From the NCBI GenBank assembly GCA_024278175.1, contig JAJRTS010000067.1, forward strand, positions 1-50,286: 50,286 bases of DNA, read 5' to 3'. The DNA comes from Gemmatimonadales bacterium (lineage in GTDB: Bacteria; Gemmatimonadota; Glassbacteria; GWA2-58-10). The notes below the pieces were generated by a model that was given only the letters and a program-made list of their open reading frames with translations, searched no databases and had not been told where the DNA came from. Positions 41,727-49,818 of the stretch are shown here, piece by piece (the stretch's first letter is position 1; every line of letters begins with the position of its first letter). Position numbers and translations under genes: made by a program.

Positions 41727-44489
41727 TCAGTTACCGGCCCCTAACGCTCGGGGTACGTCGAACGCTCCGCCGCCGCGGTAGCGCTCCAGCTCACCGGCCG
41801 CGGTAGTGTCGGCTGGGAAATGACGCAGGTAGGCTTGCATCAGCCCGACCGCCTCCTCGCGCCGCCCAAGCGCATCGAGCAGGATGAAGGTGTTGGCGTA
41901 GGATTTTCGCGCTGTGGAGTCGATAGCGAGCGCGCCTTGCAGGATTTGCAGCGCGCTTTCGAAGTCGCGTTTGTCGGCGGCCATTTTGGCGATCTGGTAG
42001 TACCTCTGGATAAGCTCGTCGGTGGACATCGTTCCGGCGAGCGAGTCAAAAGTGGCCGCGGCCTCTGAGTAGCGGCCGGCGCGGGCATGGAGGAAGGCGA
42101 TATTGACGCTGTAGCGGTTAGGGTCCATGTAAAAGCGGTTCGCCATTTTCAGCAATTCGATAGCCTGGTCGAGGCGGCCCAATCTTTCCATTGCCATTTC
42201 AAGGCGCAGGGTCGGCCCGGCGAAGCGCTTGACAGTGGCTTTGTTTTCGCTCTCTCCGCTTTCTCCGGGCCGGAAGAACGAAGTGTAATCGTATTTCTCG
42301 GTCAACAGCTCCCAGGAGCGCGATACATTAACACCCGTGCTGTCGCTGGGCAGCAGCACCACGTTGCTGTCGGTGGAGGCCACCTGGGCGGCTTTGCGCC
42401 CGACCACGCGGAACATCAGGCCCTCCAGCACGAAGTACTGGGTAAGCCCGGTGCGGTTGTGCGCGGGAATGGATGTGACGAAATAGAGCGGTCTGCGCCA
42501 GTGGTTGGTGCGGATGATATCGAGTACGGCCAGGTCCTTGACGTATAAAACCGAGCCTTTGGGAAATTCTATTTTCATCTCGCCGAATTTGAACACCCGC
42601 GGTTTGTCCAGCCGGGATGGGCGCAACGAGTCGATTGTCCCGTCGGGCAGGGAGATCGGCACTTTCGGCTCCATGTCGCGCATCTGCTTGTAATACCACG
42701 GCAGGTTGAGCAGGCTCAGGTTGACTATCCGCACGTCGGGGCGCACGCCCTCCACCTCCTGAATATACCACAGCGGAAACGTGTCGTTGTCCCCGTTGGT
42801 GAACAGGATTGCATCGGGCGGCAGGAATTCCAGCACGTTGCGGGCGTAAACCTGGGGGATGTAGTTGCCGCTGCGGTCGGCGTGGCTCCAGTTGAAAGCA
42901 ACGGGCAGCAGCGCGGGCAGGAATATCAGCGAGCAAAGCCCGGCCGCCAGTGAGTTCTTGTTAGCGCGCGCCTGTCCGGCCAGTGCTTTGCGCAGCTTGT
43001 CCACCGCGGCTGCCAGGCCGACAGCCGCCCAAAACGCGAGGCAGGCGAACGAGATGATAAAGAAGTAATCGCGGTCGCGGGGTTCGTGGAGGCGCATGCT
43101 CTGCACCGCAGGGTGCAGTTGCACTTGGGGAAACTGCGAGTAGCCGAATTGAAAGTTCATGTATAAATTAAGAATCGGACCGGTGAGCAAGAACAACGAC
43201 AGCCAGAACCAGAACGATTTGCGCTCGCTGAAAAAGTGTCTGACGGCTCCCGCCACGGCCACCACCAGAAAGGCGGCGGTCAGCCACGGGCCGCCGAACT
43301 GCCAGCCGAGATACTGATTGTAGAACGGAAGGTTATACTTGAAGTAGAACTTGATGTTTTCAACCAGGTCGCCCAGGCCTGCGATTGCCGTTTTGCCGGT
43401 CAGCAACGTCCAGACCTGGCGGGGGAGGATGGCGTAGGAACTGCCGTACTGTTCGCGGCCGATCACTGCCCAGAACGCGCGCAGACTGTCGGGATCGCCC
43501 TCGTTGATCATCGGGTCCAGCGCGGCCCGCAGCGGAAGATAGAGGTGAACGCTGAAGCCCAGCACGAACAGCCCCATCGCGGCGGCGAAAAACGGCAGGG
43601 ATTTCTCCCGCCAGCCCCACCAACCACAGAGCGCGAGCAGCAGCACACCGACAAAAAACGACCCTCCGCTCGCCAGGTGGGCGCCGGGGCTGCGGAGTAC
43701 TTCCAGCAGTCCGCCGAAAATCGCGGCCGTGCTGGCCAGAACTCCCTCGGCCACGGTGGTGTGGTTATGGATACTCGTGGCCAGCGCTCCAAGGTCGAGC
43801 CCTTTGTTGACTGTCAGGTAGGCGCCGACCATCAGACCCAGCACACTGAGCCAGTAGTTGCGATGTTTCCGGTCGTGCAGCACGGTGAAGATCGCCACGC
43901 CGGGGGCGGCCAGCATTACGATCAGATGGTTGGCTATCGAGAGGCTGATAATGTAGACCACCAGCAGCAACGTGCGGCGGTTGCGCTGGAAGTCGTCCGA
44001 GGCGCTCATGTAGAACATCAGCCAGCCCACCAGCAGGACAGTCGCGGTGGCCAGCCCATAGACCTCGAACTCGGTCGTATTGAGCCAGACGGTGCGAAGG
44101 CCGGCAAAAATCGTCCCGGCGCTGAACGCCCCGCCGTGGACCACCAGGCCCTTGAGCGGGCCCTCGTCCGTGGAGCGCTCAAGCAGGTGAGCGGTTATCA
44201 GGTAGAGCAGCCCCGCCGCCACCGCGCCGCTGAGCACGGAGAGCAGGTTCATTTTAAACGCGGTGCTCAGGCCCAACGGCAGCAGGCAAAGCACCCGCCC
44301 CAGCAGCACGAACAGCGGAGTGCCCGGAGCGTGGGGTATCCCCAGCGAGTAGGCGGCTGCCATGAATTCGCCGGCATCCCAGAAAGTGACCGTGGGAGCT
44401 ACCGTGAGCAGGTAGACCACAAGGGAAAACAGCGCGGTTACCAGGGCGCCGATCTTGTGTGCGCTGCGGTATAACGGCTGATTGTTCAT
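41727..44489 (-). CDS. DUF2723 polytopic membrane protein, paralogue 2
   Basis: A 920-residue protein with the same plan as the neighbouring gene: VAPTVTFWDAGEFMAAAYSLGIPHAPGTPLFVLLGRV near residue 35 (shown in part), long polytopic domain, the same TNGDNDTFPLWYIQEVEGVR loop and a C-terminal TPR-like array. The two proteins are alike across their whole length, including DMEPKVPIS and the IRTNxWxRPLYFxT block, so they arose by tandem duplication. Spacing is 126 bp with an unremarkable gap, and both lie on one strand, so co-transcription is likely. Two copies may act on different acceptors or form a heteromer. Confidence 0.85.
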   Translation of the reverse strand: MNNQPLYRSAHKIGALVTALFSLVVYLLTVAPTVTFWDAGEFMAAAYSLGIPHAPGTPLFVLLGRVLCLLPLGLSTAFKMNLLSVLSGAVAAGLLYLITAHLLERSTDEGPLKGLVVHGGAFSAGTIFAGLRTVWLNTTEFEVYGLATATVLLVGWLMFYMSASDDFQRNRRTLLLVVYIISLSIANHLIVMLAAPGVAIFTVLHDRKHRNYWLSVLGLMVGAYLTVNKGLDLGALATSIHNHTTVAEGVLASTAAIFGGLLEVLRSPGAHLASGGSFFVGVLLLALCGWWGWREKSLPFFAAAMGLFVLGFSVHLYLPLRAALDPMINEGDPDSLRAFWAVIGREQYGSSYAILPRQVWTLLTGKTAIAGLGDLVENIKFYFKYNLPFYNQYLGWQFGGPWLTAAFLVVAVAGAVRHFFSERKSFWFWLSLFLLTGPILNLYMNFQFGYSQFPQVQLHPAVQSMRLHEPRDRDYFFIISFACLAFWAAVGLAAAVDKLRKALAGQARANKNSLAAGLCSLIFLPALLPVAFNWSHADRSGNYIPQVYARNVLEFLPPDAILFTNGDNDTFPLWYIQEVEGVRPDVRIVNLSLLNLPWYYKQMRDMEPKVPISLPDGTIDSLRPSRLDKPRVFKFGEMKIEFPKGSVLYVKDLAVLDIIRTNHWRRPLYFVTSIPAHNRTGLTQYFVLEGLMFRVVGRKAAQVASTDSNVVLLPSDSTGVNVSRSWELLTEKYDYTSFFRPGESGESENKATVKRFAGPTLRLEMAMERLGRLDQAIELLKMANRFYMDPNRYSVNIAFLHARAGRYSEAAATFDSLAGTMSTDELIQRYYQIAKMAADKRDFESALQILQGALAIDSTARKSYANTFILLDALGRREEAVGLMQAYLRHFPADTTAAGELERYRGGGAFDVPRALGAGN

Positions 44490-44617
44490 CGCGTCCGCAA
44501 TCGATTAGAGCATGGAAGGCACGGTTTCGGGTTTTGGCATAATTTAACCAGGCAGTGGATAACTGGCAATGATTAGCCCGGCGTGGTCAATAGATTAATT
44601 GCGCCGAAATATTTTTT

Positions 44618-44648
44618 TTGCAACTTCTTGTTGATGCAGTGGTATAAT
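44618..44648 (+). promoter_or_regulatory. Candidate promoter with a perfect -10 hexamer
   Basis: TATAAT at 44643-44648 is preceded by TTGCAA at 44618-44623 with a 19-base spacer, longer than ideal. It would read into the structured region and then the SUMF1/TonB operon, giving a leader of about 365 bases. Confidence 0.4.
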
Positions 44649-44664
44649 CATCGGTAGCGAGGTC

Positions 44665-44855
44665 TGGCCGGTCGGGTTGTAAACCGGCCACCGCTAGCTG
44701 CCGCGGCTGATTTCCGCCTGCCGCCATTGAAGGCGGACCCGGCAGCGGAGCAGAGCTGAAAGAGCCGTGAAGAACCCTGAACGCGCGTTGAAAAACGGTC
44801 GTCGTGGGGGCTGAGTTTCTCAAGGGTCAGCCAGAGGAGTGATTTGCATACTCCT
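44665..44855 (+). other. Series of stem-loops in a long leader region
   Basis: Within the gene-free stretch 44490-45019 lie TGGCCGGT/ACCGGCCA (44665-44690), an outer CTGCCG/CGGCAG (44698-44745) enclosing TCCGCC/GGCGGA, GGCTGA/TCAGCC (44809-44832) and AGGAGT/ACTCCT (44835-44855). They follow the TATAAT element. The order of compact hairpins is more than I would expect by chance and could mark a leader RNA, attenuator or small RNA. No known riboswitch motif is recognised. Confidence 0.35.
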
Positions 44856-44889
44856 GCTCCTGCCAACGAAAAAGTAAAAGTTTTGCTTT

Positions 44890-44926
44890 CAGGGCCGTTG
44901 AATGTTTTTATTTCAACGCCCCTCTA
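44890..44926 (-). repeat. Short dispersed hairpin repeat, copy 2 (reverse of copy 1)
   Basis: CGTTGAA (44896-44902) pairs with TTCAACG (44912-44918), flanked by GGG and CCCC. The segment reads as the reverse complement of 3618-3647 with one added loop base, and its left part is identical to 7986-8005 over 20 bases. Confidence 0.6.
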
Positions 44927-45019
44927 TAAAGAAAAGCATAATGTTAATCACGGGCTGCTTGCGCCGCCGCGTGCGGCCCCGGCGCGCCATTTCAGGGTAA
45001 AAAAACCAAAGGCCTACCG

Positions 45020-45889
45020 TTGAAACTTGCATTCCTCCGGCTGTCGGTGCTTGCCACTCTGGTGATCTGTTCCTGTGGCGAAGAGAGCCCCGACATCTTC
45101 AGCGTGGATATTGTCAGCTATCTAGACGAGGGCCGGGATATCGAGATGGTTTCCCTGCCCGGTGCTACTTACGCCATGGGTAGCGATTTGTTTCCCCCCT
45201 TTGTCATGGAACCATTAGGCCCCGGTGGAGCGCTTGTTGCCGTTTTTAACACCGAGCGCCCGGTCCATGTGGTCACGGTTTCGGGGTTCCTGATCAGCAG
45301 CACGGAAATAACCCACGAGCAGTACCAGGCCGTGATGGGCACCAATCCTTCGCGCTTCAGCGGTGTGGCCAATATGCCGGTGGAAAATCTGAACTGGCGG
45401 GAGGCCGCCGATTTTTGTAACGCGCTCAGTAAAATGATGGGGCTGGCTCCCTGCTATGACCAGGACTACGCCTGCGATTTCAGTGCCAACGGGTTTCGTC
45501 TGCCAACGGAAGCGGAATGGGAATATGCCGCCCGCGGCGGTACTGATCTGGAGTACAGCTTTGGAGATAACCCGACAGGTTTGAGCCGCTCCGGCTGGTT
45601 TGCCGGCAACAGTGAAGGGGGGCCCTCGGCGGTGGCCGGTAAGGAGCCAAACCAGTATGGGCTATACGATATGCACGGCAACGTGAGCGAGTGGTGCCAG
45701 GATCTGTTCGATTTTTACACCTGCGGCGCGCAGGTCGACCCGGTCAATATCGAGACAGGGGCGCTGAGGATCGCACGCGGCGGAAGCTGGGCCAGCACCG
45801 CCACCGAGACCCGCTCGGCGAATCGCGTCCCCTACTTTACGGACAGGCGGATCGGCACTCTTGGTTTCCGGATCGTACGGCGGCCGTAA
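45020..45889 (+). CDS. SUMF1-fold lipoprotein, short form
   Basis: A 289-residue protein starting at TTG 45020. The signal ends in LVICSC, a plausible lipobox, so it is probably lipid anchored. The SUMF1 domain has YAMGSDLFPP, EITHEQYQAVMG, PVENLNWREAADFCNAL, GFRLPTEAEWEYAARGG, YDMHGNVSEWCQDL and RGGSWASTATETRSANR, closing with GTLGFRIVRRP. The Cys pair that makes formylglycine is absent after RGGSW, so it is unlikely to be a formylglycine-generating enzyme. It stands directly before a TonB-dependent receptor gene, and the gap is only a few bases, so a role at the outer membrane with the receptor is likely. Compare the longer SUMF1 lipoprotein at 8984. Confidence 0.85.
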   Translation: MKLAFLRLSVLATLVICSCGEESPDIFSVDIVSYLDEGRDIEMVSLPGATYAMGSDLFPPFVMEPLGPGGALVAVFNTERPVHVVTVSGFLISSTEITHEQYQAVMGTNPSRFSGVANMPVENLNWREAADFCNALSKMMGLAPCYDQDYACDFSANGFRLPTEAEWEYAARGGTDLEYSFGDNPTGLSRSGWFAGNSEGGPSAVAGKEPNQYGLYDMHGNVSEWCQDLFDFYTCGAQVDPVNIETGALRIARGGSWASTATETRSANRVPYFTDRRIGTLGFRIVRRP

Positions 45890-45943
45890 GTGATGAAATG
45901 CAACCGGGCTTTTCTGACCCCATGGCTGGAGAAAGAGTTGTCA

Positions 45944-48442
45944 ATGCAAACGGACCATGAGATGAAAACCAGCAGGCATTCCAAATCCCTGGCCGCACTG
46001 CTCGTTTTGCTGATGACGGGTTTTATGGCGCTTGAGTTGCCGGCCCAGAGTGAGCGTCGGGGACGGCTCGACATCTCCGGCTACGTGCGCGACGAGGAAA
46101 CCGGCGAGGCCCTGCCTTACGCCAATATCGTGATAGTCGGCTCCTCGCAGGGGGCGGCCACCAACCAGGACGGTTATTTCGTGATCGTCAACCCGCCCGC
46201 AGACACCTGCCGGCTGAAGATTACCTATGTCGGTTTCGCCACCAGGGAAATCCTGATCGACACCCGCAAACCCTCCGAGCGCCGCCAGGCTATCCTGCTG
46301 CGCCGCCAGACTATCGAACTGGAGGGGTTGACTGTCGAGAGCGAGATCCCGCCGATCATGGAAGTGATGGGCGAGCCGGGCCAGGTGGCGATAAGCCCGG
46401 CGGAAATAGCCGTGCTGCCCAACATGGGCGAGGTCGATCTGTTCCGCTCTTTTCAACTCATGCCGGGAATCAGCGGGGTCAGCGACGGCTCGTCGGGTCT
46501 GTACGTGCGTGGAGGCACTCCCGACCAGAACCTGATCCTGTTCGACGGGATGACGATCTACCACGTGGACCATTTCTTCGGCCTGTTCAGCGCGTTCAAC
46601 GCCGATGCGGTAAAAGACATCCGGATCTACAAGGGCGGATTCCCCGCGGAGTTCGGCGGACGCATCTCCAGCGTGGTCAACATTACCGGCAAAGCCGGCG
46701 ACGTCTCCGGGGTGCGCTACGGCGGCGGGGTCAACCTGCTCAGCGGCCACGGCATGGTGGAGGGGCCGCTCGGCAAATCCGGTTCGTTCCTGCTCGCGAT
46801 GCGCCGCTCGTATACCGATGTGATCCGTAGCGGCCTCTACGACAAGCTCTTCGATTTCGTCTCCGGTCCGGTCCTCGATACGCCGGCCGACAACCCGTTC
46901 GTGGCCACGGGCACCGAGGAACCGGATTTCTACTTCTACGACATCAACGGCAAGCTCACTTTCAACCCTCGTGGCGATGACGTTTTTTCGCTCAGTTTCT
47001 ATAACGGCCGTGACAACCTGGGGCAGTCCAACGTGCTGGCCGGGGAGAGTTTTGCCTGGAAGGGCGAGGACTACCTGCTCGAGGACCGGCAGGCCAGCCT
47101 GAGTACGAACAAGCGCACGCGCTGGGGCAACCGGGGAGTGAGCGCCAAGTATTCCGGCAAGCTCAGCGACCGCTATTACGCCAGCCTGCTGGTGTCGCAG
47201 ACGCGCTATTTCAGCGACTACACGCTCTCCCGTAATTTCCGCTCCAGCTCGGCGGCCGACAGCCTGTCCTATTTCCGCTCGGCCGCCGGCGCCATGAGCG
47301 AGAACAACGAACTTCGGGATTTTACGGTCGTGTTCGACAACGAGATCCATCCCGCCAGCGGCCACGACCTCAAGGCGGGCGTGGGATTCAGCAAACTGAA
47401 CGCCCATTACTACTCCGTGCTGAACGACACCACCGACCTGCTGCGGCGCAACTCCTCGGCCAGCCTGGCCACGGCCTACCTGCAGGATCTGTGGCATGTC
47501 ACCGACAAGTTCGATTTCACCGCGGGAATACGCGGCTCCTACTACGACCGCACCGGCGAGAACTACGTCGAGCCGAGAGCCTCGGCCGTTTATGCGCTCA
47601 CCGGCTACCTGAGACTCAAGGGCGCCTGGGGCCGCTACCATCAGTTCGTCAACAGGATCACCAACGAGGACGTGCTCGAGGGCAGCCGGGATTTCTGGAT
47701 GCTGGCCGGCGATGATACCGATGTGGGGTACGCCGAGCACTGGATAGCCGGCATGAGCCTGGAGGACAACGAGTATCTGCTCGATGTGGAGGGTTACTAC
47801 AAGGACCTGGGCGGCGTAGTGGAATATACGCGCCGGGCCAGTTACAACCGCGACCTGCTGGAGGGGCTGCGCACGCGGGAGGTCGCGCCGGGCACGGCCT
47901 TTTTTCAGGGTAGCGGCGTGAGCAAGGGAATCGACATCCTGGTCCAGAAAAAGCGCGGCAAGCTCACCGGCTGGATCGGCTACAGCCTCAGCCGGGTGCG
48001 CTACCAGGTCCCCGGTCTCAACGGCGGCAGGCCTTATCCGGCCAGCCACGACAGGACTCACGAGATCAACGTGGTCGGCAAGCTTGCGCTGGGTAAATGG
48101 GATGTCTCGGCCACCTGGGTGTTCGCTTCCGGCAAGGCGTATTCGGCCCCCGAGAGTCAGTATTACCTGCGGCTGCTCGACGATCGCAGTCAGGGCTACA
48201 TCCATATCAGCGACCGTAACGCCCATCGCCTGTCAGACTACCACCGCCTGGACCTGAGCATCTCGCGTAATTTCGAAACATCCGCGTTCGATTACGTGAT
48301 CGGGTTTTCGGTGTTCAACGTTTACGACCGGAACAACTACTGGTATCGCCAGTTCAACCTCGATACGGTTCCAGTGTCGATCAGCGACGTGTCCATGCTG
48401 GGCATGACGCCGACTGTTTACTTCAAAATCTATTCCCGGTAG
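45944..48442 (+). CDS. TonB-dependent outer-membrane receptor with carboxypeptidase-regulatory-like domain
   Basis: About 832 residues from ATG 45944 (ATGs at 45893 and 45962 are also possible). After a signal peptide (SLAALLVLLMTGFMALELPAQ) comes a CarboxypepD_reg-like domain, LDISGYVRDEETGEALPYAN, typical of FCB TonB receptors. The plug follows (GEVDLFRSFQLMPGISGVSDGS, VRGGTPDQNLILFDGM, IYKGGFPAEFGGRISSVV), then a beta-barrel of alternating aromatic strands ending in the aromatic strand MTPTVYFKIYSR. Such receptors import siderophores, vitamins or glycans using TonB energy; no TonB/ExbBD is in the window. The SUMF1 and DUF4249-like lipoproteins on either side suggest a dedicated uptake complex. 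Ligand unknown. Confidence 0.9.
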   Translation: MQTDHEMKTSRHSKSLAALLVLLMTGFMALELPAQSERRGRLDISGYVRDEETGEALPYANIVIVGSSQGAATNQDGYFVIVNPPADTCRLKITYVGFATREILIDTRKPSERRQAILLRRQTIELEGLTVESEIPPIMEVMGEPGQVAISPAEIAVLPNMGEVDLFRSFQLMPGISGVSDGSSGLYVRGGTPDQNLILFDGMTIYHVDHFFGLFSAFNADAVKDIRIYKGGFPAEFGGRISSVVNITGKAGDVSGVRYGGGVNLLSGHGMVEGPLGKSGSFLLAMRRSYTDVIRSGLYDKLFDFVSGPVLDTPADNPFVATGTEEPDFYFYDINGKLTFNPRGDDVFSLSFYNGRDNLGQSNVLAGESFAWKGEDYLLEDRQASLSTNKRTRWGNRGVSAKYSGKLSDRYYASLLVSQTRYFSDYTLSRNFRSSSAADSLSYFRSAAGAMSENNELRDFTVVFDNEIHPASGHDLKAGVGFSKLNAHYYSVLNDTTDLLRRNSSASLATAYLQDLWHVTDKFDFTAGIRGSYYDRTGENYVEPRASAVYALTGYLRLKGAWGRYHQFVNRITNEDVLEGSRDFWMLAGDDTDVGYAEHWIAGMSLEDNEYLLDVEGYYKDLGGVVEYTRRASYNRDLLEGLRTREVAPGTAFFQGSGVSKGIDILVQKKRGKLTGWIGYSLSRVRYQVPGLNGGRPYPASHDRTHEINVVGKLALGKWDVSATWVFASGKAYSAPESQYYLRLLDDRSQGYIHISDRNAHRLSDYHRLDLSISRNFETSAFDYVIGFSVFNVYDRNNYWYRQFNLDTVPVSISDVSMLGMTPTVYFKIYSR

Positions 48443-48451
48443 GCCCGCGAG

Positions 48452-49282
48452 ATGAGATCGACAATAACAACTTGCCTGGCCCTGCTGATTCTGCTCAGTG
48501 GGTGCGAGGGCGCAAAACTGCTGCCGCCGGTCAACGAGCTGGTGGTGGTCAGGGGTTATCTTCAGGCCAATGCATCGTTCAGCGGTTTGAATATCTCCTC
48601 CACGCTCGATCTGGGCAGTCAGGATACGATCGGGCCTCCCGTGAGCGACGCCGTTGTGCGTGTCACCCGCGGCGAGACCTGCTACGAGTTGATCCACTGG
48701 GGCAAAGGTAATTACAGCACCCCCTCAAACCCCTACACCCCCGATTGCCCGGACTGCGGGCTGTTTCTGAACGCGGGCGATACGATCGGGCTGGAGGTGT
48801 TCCATTTCGGCAAGGTGGCCACTGCCAGCACGGTGATTCCGCCGGGGCCGCGAAACCTGTCGCTCTCTTCCTCGCTGGTGGTCGTTCCCCCGGCGGCAGG
48901 GGGAACTCCCCAGGGTGACGCATTCGAGATAAGCTGGGAGCTGGAGGGAGATTACTGGTTTTATCTGGAACTGAGGAATATCGGCAATATGTTTGTGCCG
49001 GTGGCGGGTGGGGATACCCTTATCGGATACGCGCCGCCGGTGAAAACTCAACTTTTCAATACCAGACGCTATATTGTCACCTGGGATCTGCTGCCTTACT
49101 ACGGCCATTACCGGGCCAAGGTGGTGGCCGTAAATCGCGAGTACGTTGAATTGTACCTCACCCGCAACCAGGACAGCCGGGACCTCAACGAGCCGGTGAG
49201 TAATGTCACCAACGGGCTGGGTATTTTTACCGCGGTCAACAGCGACTATGTCGAGCTCGATGTGATAAGCGCGGCCCCCTGA
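48452..49282 (+). CDS. DUF4249-like lipoprotein
   Basis: A 276-residue protein, start at ATG 48452, nine bases after the receptor stop. The signal ends in LILLSGC (lipobox), so it is lipid anchored. Mature sequence has beta-rich SDAVVRVTRGETCYEL and a closing EPVSNVTNGLGIFTAVNSDYVELDV, which matches the C-terminal signature of DUF4249, lipoproteins that follow TonB receptors in Bacteroidetes and act with them as surface-exposed partners. Cysteines in PDCPDCG may form a disulfide. The direct pairing with the upstream receptor supports the assignment. Followed by a convergent DinB gene. Confidence 0.82.
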   Translation: MRSTITTCLALLILLSGCEGAKLLPPVNELVVVRGYLQANASFSGLNISSTLDLGSQDTIGPPVSDAVVRVTRGETCYELIHWGKGNYSTPSNPYTPDCPDCGLFLNAGDTIGLEVFHFGKVATASTVIPPGPRNLSLSSSLVVVPPAAGGTPQGDAFEISWELEGDYWFYLELRNIGNMFVPVAGGDTLIGYAPPVKTQLFNTRRYIVTWDLLPYYGHYRAKVVAVNREYVELYLTRNQDSRDLNEPVSNVTNGLGIFTAVNSDYVELDVISAAP

Positions 49283-49299
49283 GCGCCGGGCGGCTCCGG

Positions 49300-49322
49300 G
49301 CCGGTCCGTCGGCCGGACCGGC
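49300..49322. terminator. Hairpin between convergent genes
   Basis: GCCGGTCCG (49300-49308) pairs with CGGACCGGC (49314-49322) around five bases. It lies between the DUF4249-like gene and the convergent DinB gene. No T run follows on either strand, so termination would be weak or protein-assisted. Confidence 0.4.
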
Positions 49323-49341
49323 ACACCAGCGCAAAAAGAGT

Positions 49342-49818
49342 TTATGCATCCATGTAAGGCATGGCCGGTGTTTTTCCCAGCAGACGGGAATAGACTGTCA
49401 GCGCTCCACGATGGTGGGCGTTGTGGTCGTCGATCGCCGCGAATACCGCCAGCCTGGGTACTCCGGCCATGATCGGGCCGTCGGGGAGGGGTTTGCGCAG
49501 TTCGTCGTCGCTCATGCCGCTCACCGTTTCCTGCGCGCGGGCAATCGCCGCATCCAGCATCGCACGCGCTTCTTTCAGGCTGCTTACCGCCTTGACATCC
49601 GCATGGTGTTTCTCGAAATCCATGTTGAACCCGTTATCACCGAACGCGCCCTCGATAAACCAGTCGATAGTCAGCGCCACGCTGGCTACTTGTTCGGCCA
49701 CCGAGAACATCTCCTCGCGGGGCCGGAAAGCCGAATCCGTCTCCTCCAGGCAAGCCGTGGAGCGTTCGAAAAATTTCCGGCTGGTGTTTAGTTGTTCCAC
49801 TAACTGTTGGCTTAACAT
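49342..49818 (-). CDS. DinB family protein
   Basis: A 158-residue four-helix protein from ATG 49818, which has GGGAGGA just upstream; the frame runs further up without a ribosome site. The metal-binding His in EQVASV..., and the terminal HNAHHRGALTVYSRLLG with its His cluster match the DinB/DUF664 metal-site pattern. DinB proteins include thiol transferases using bacillithiol or mycothiol and stress-related proteins; the substrate is unknown here. Transcribed alone and convergent with the DUF4249-like gene. Confidence 0.85.
   Translation of the reverse strand: MLSQQLVEQLNTSRKFFERSTACLEETDSAFRPREEMFSVAEQVASVALTIDWFIEGAFGDNGFNMDFEKHHADVKAVSSLKEARAMLDAAIARAQETVSGMSDDELRKPLPDGPIMAGVPRLAVFAAIDDHNAHHRGALTVYSRLLGKTPAMPYMDA

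Noticed and set aside
39126-41744. Plus-strand frame of 872 codons opposite the DUF2723 gene
   Set aside because: Same shadow effect; composition is His/Gln/Gly-rich and lacks hydrophobic segments or motifs.
44834-44866. A short minus-strand leader peptide (ATG in AGGAGTATGCAAATC)
   Set aside because: Although a ribosome-like site precedes it, the 8-codon frame overlaps a hairpin and has no attenuation signature that I can see.
45941-48226. Minus-strand frame of 761 codons opposite the TonB receptor
   Set aside because: Antisense shadow: the receptor frame has plug and barrel motifs and a ribosome-site start, while this one has no family features.
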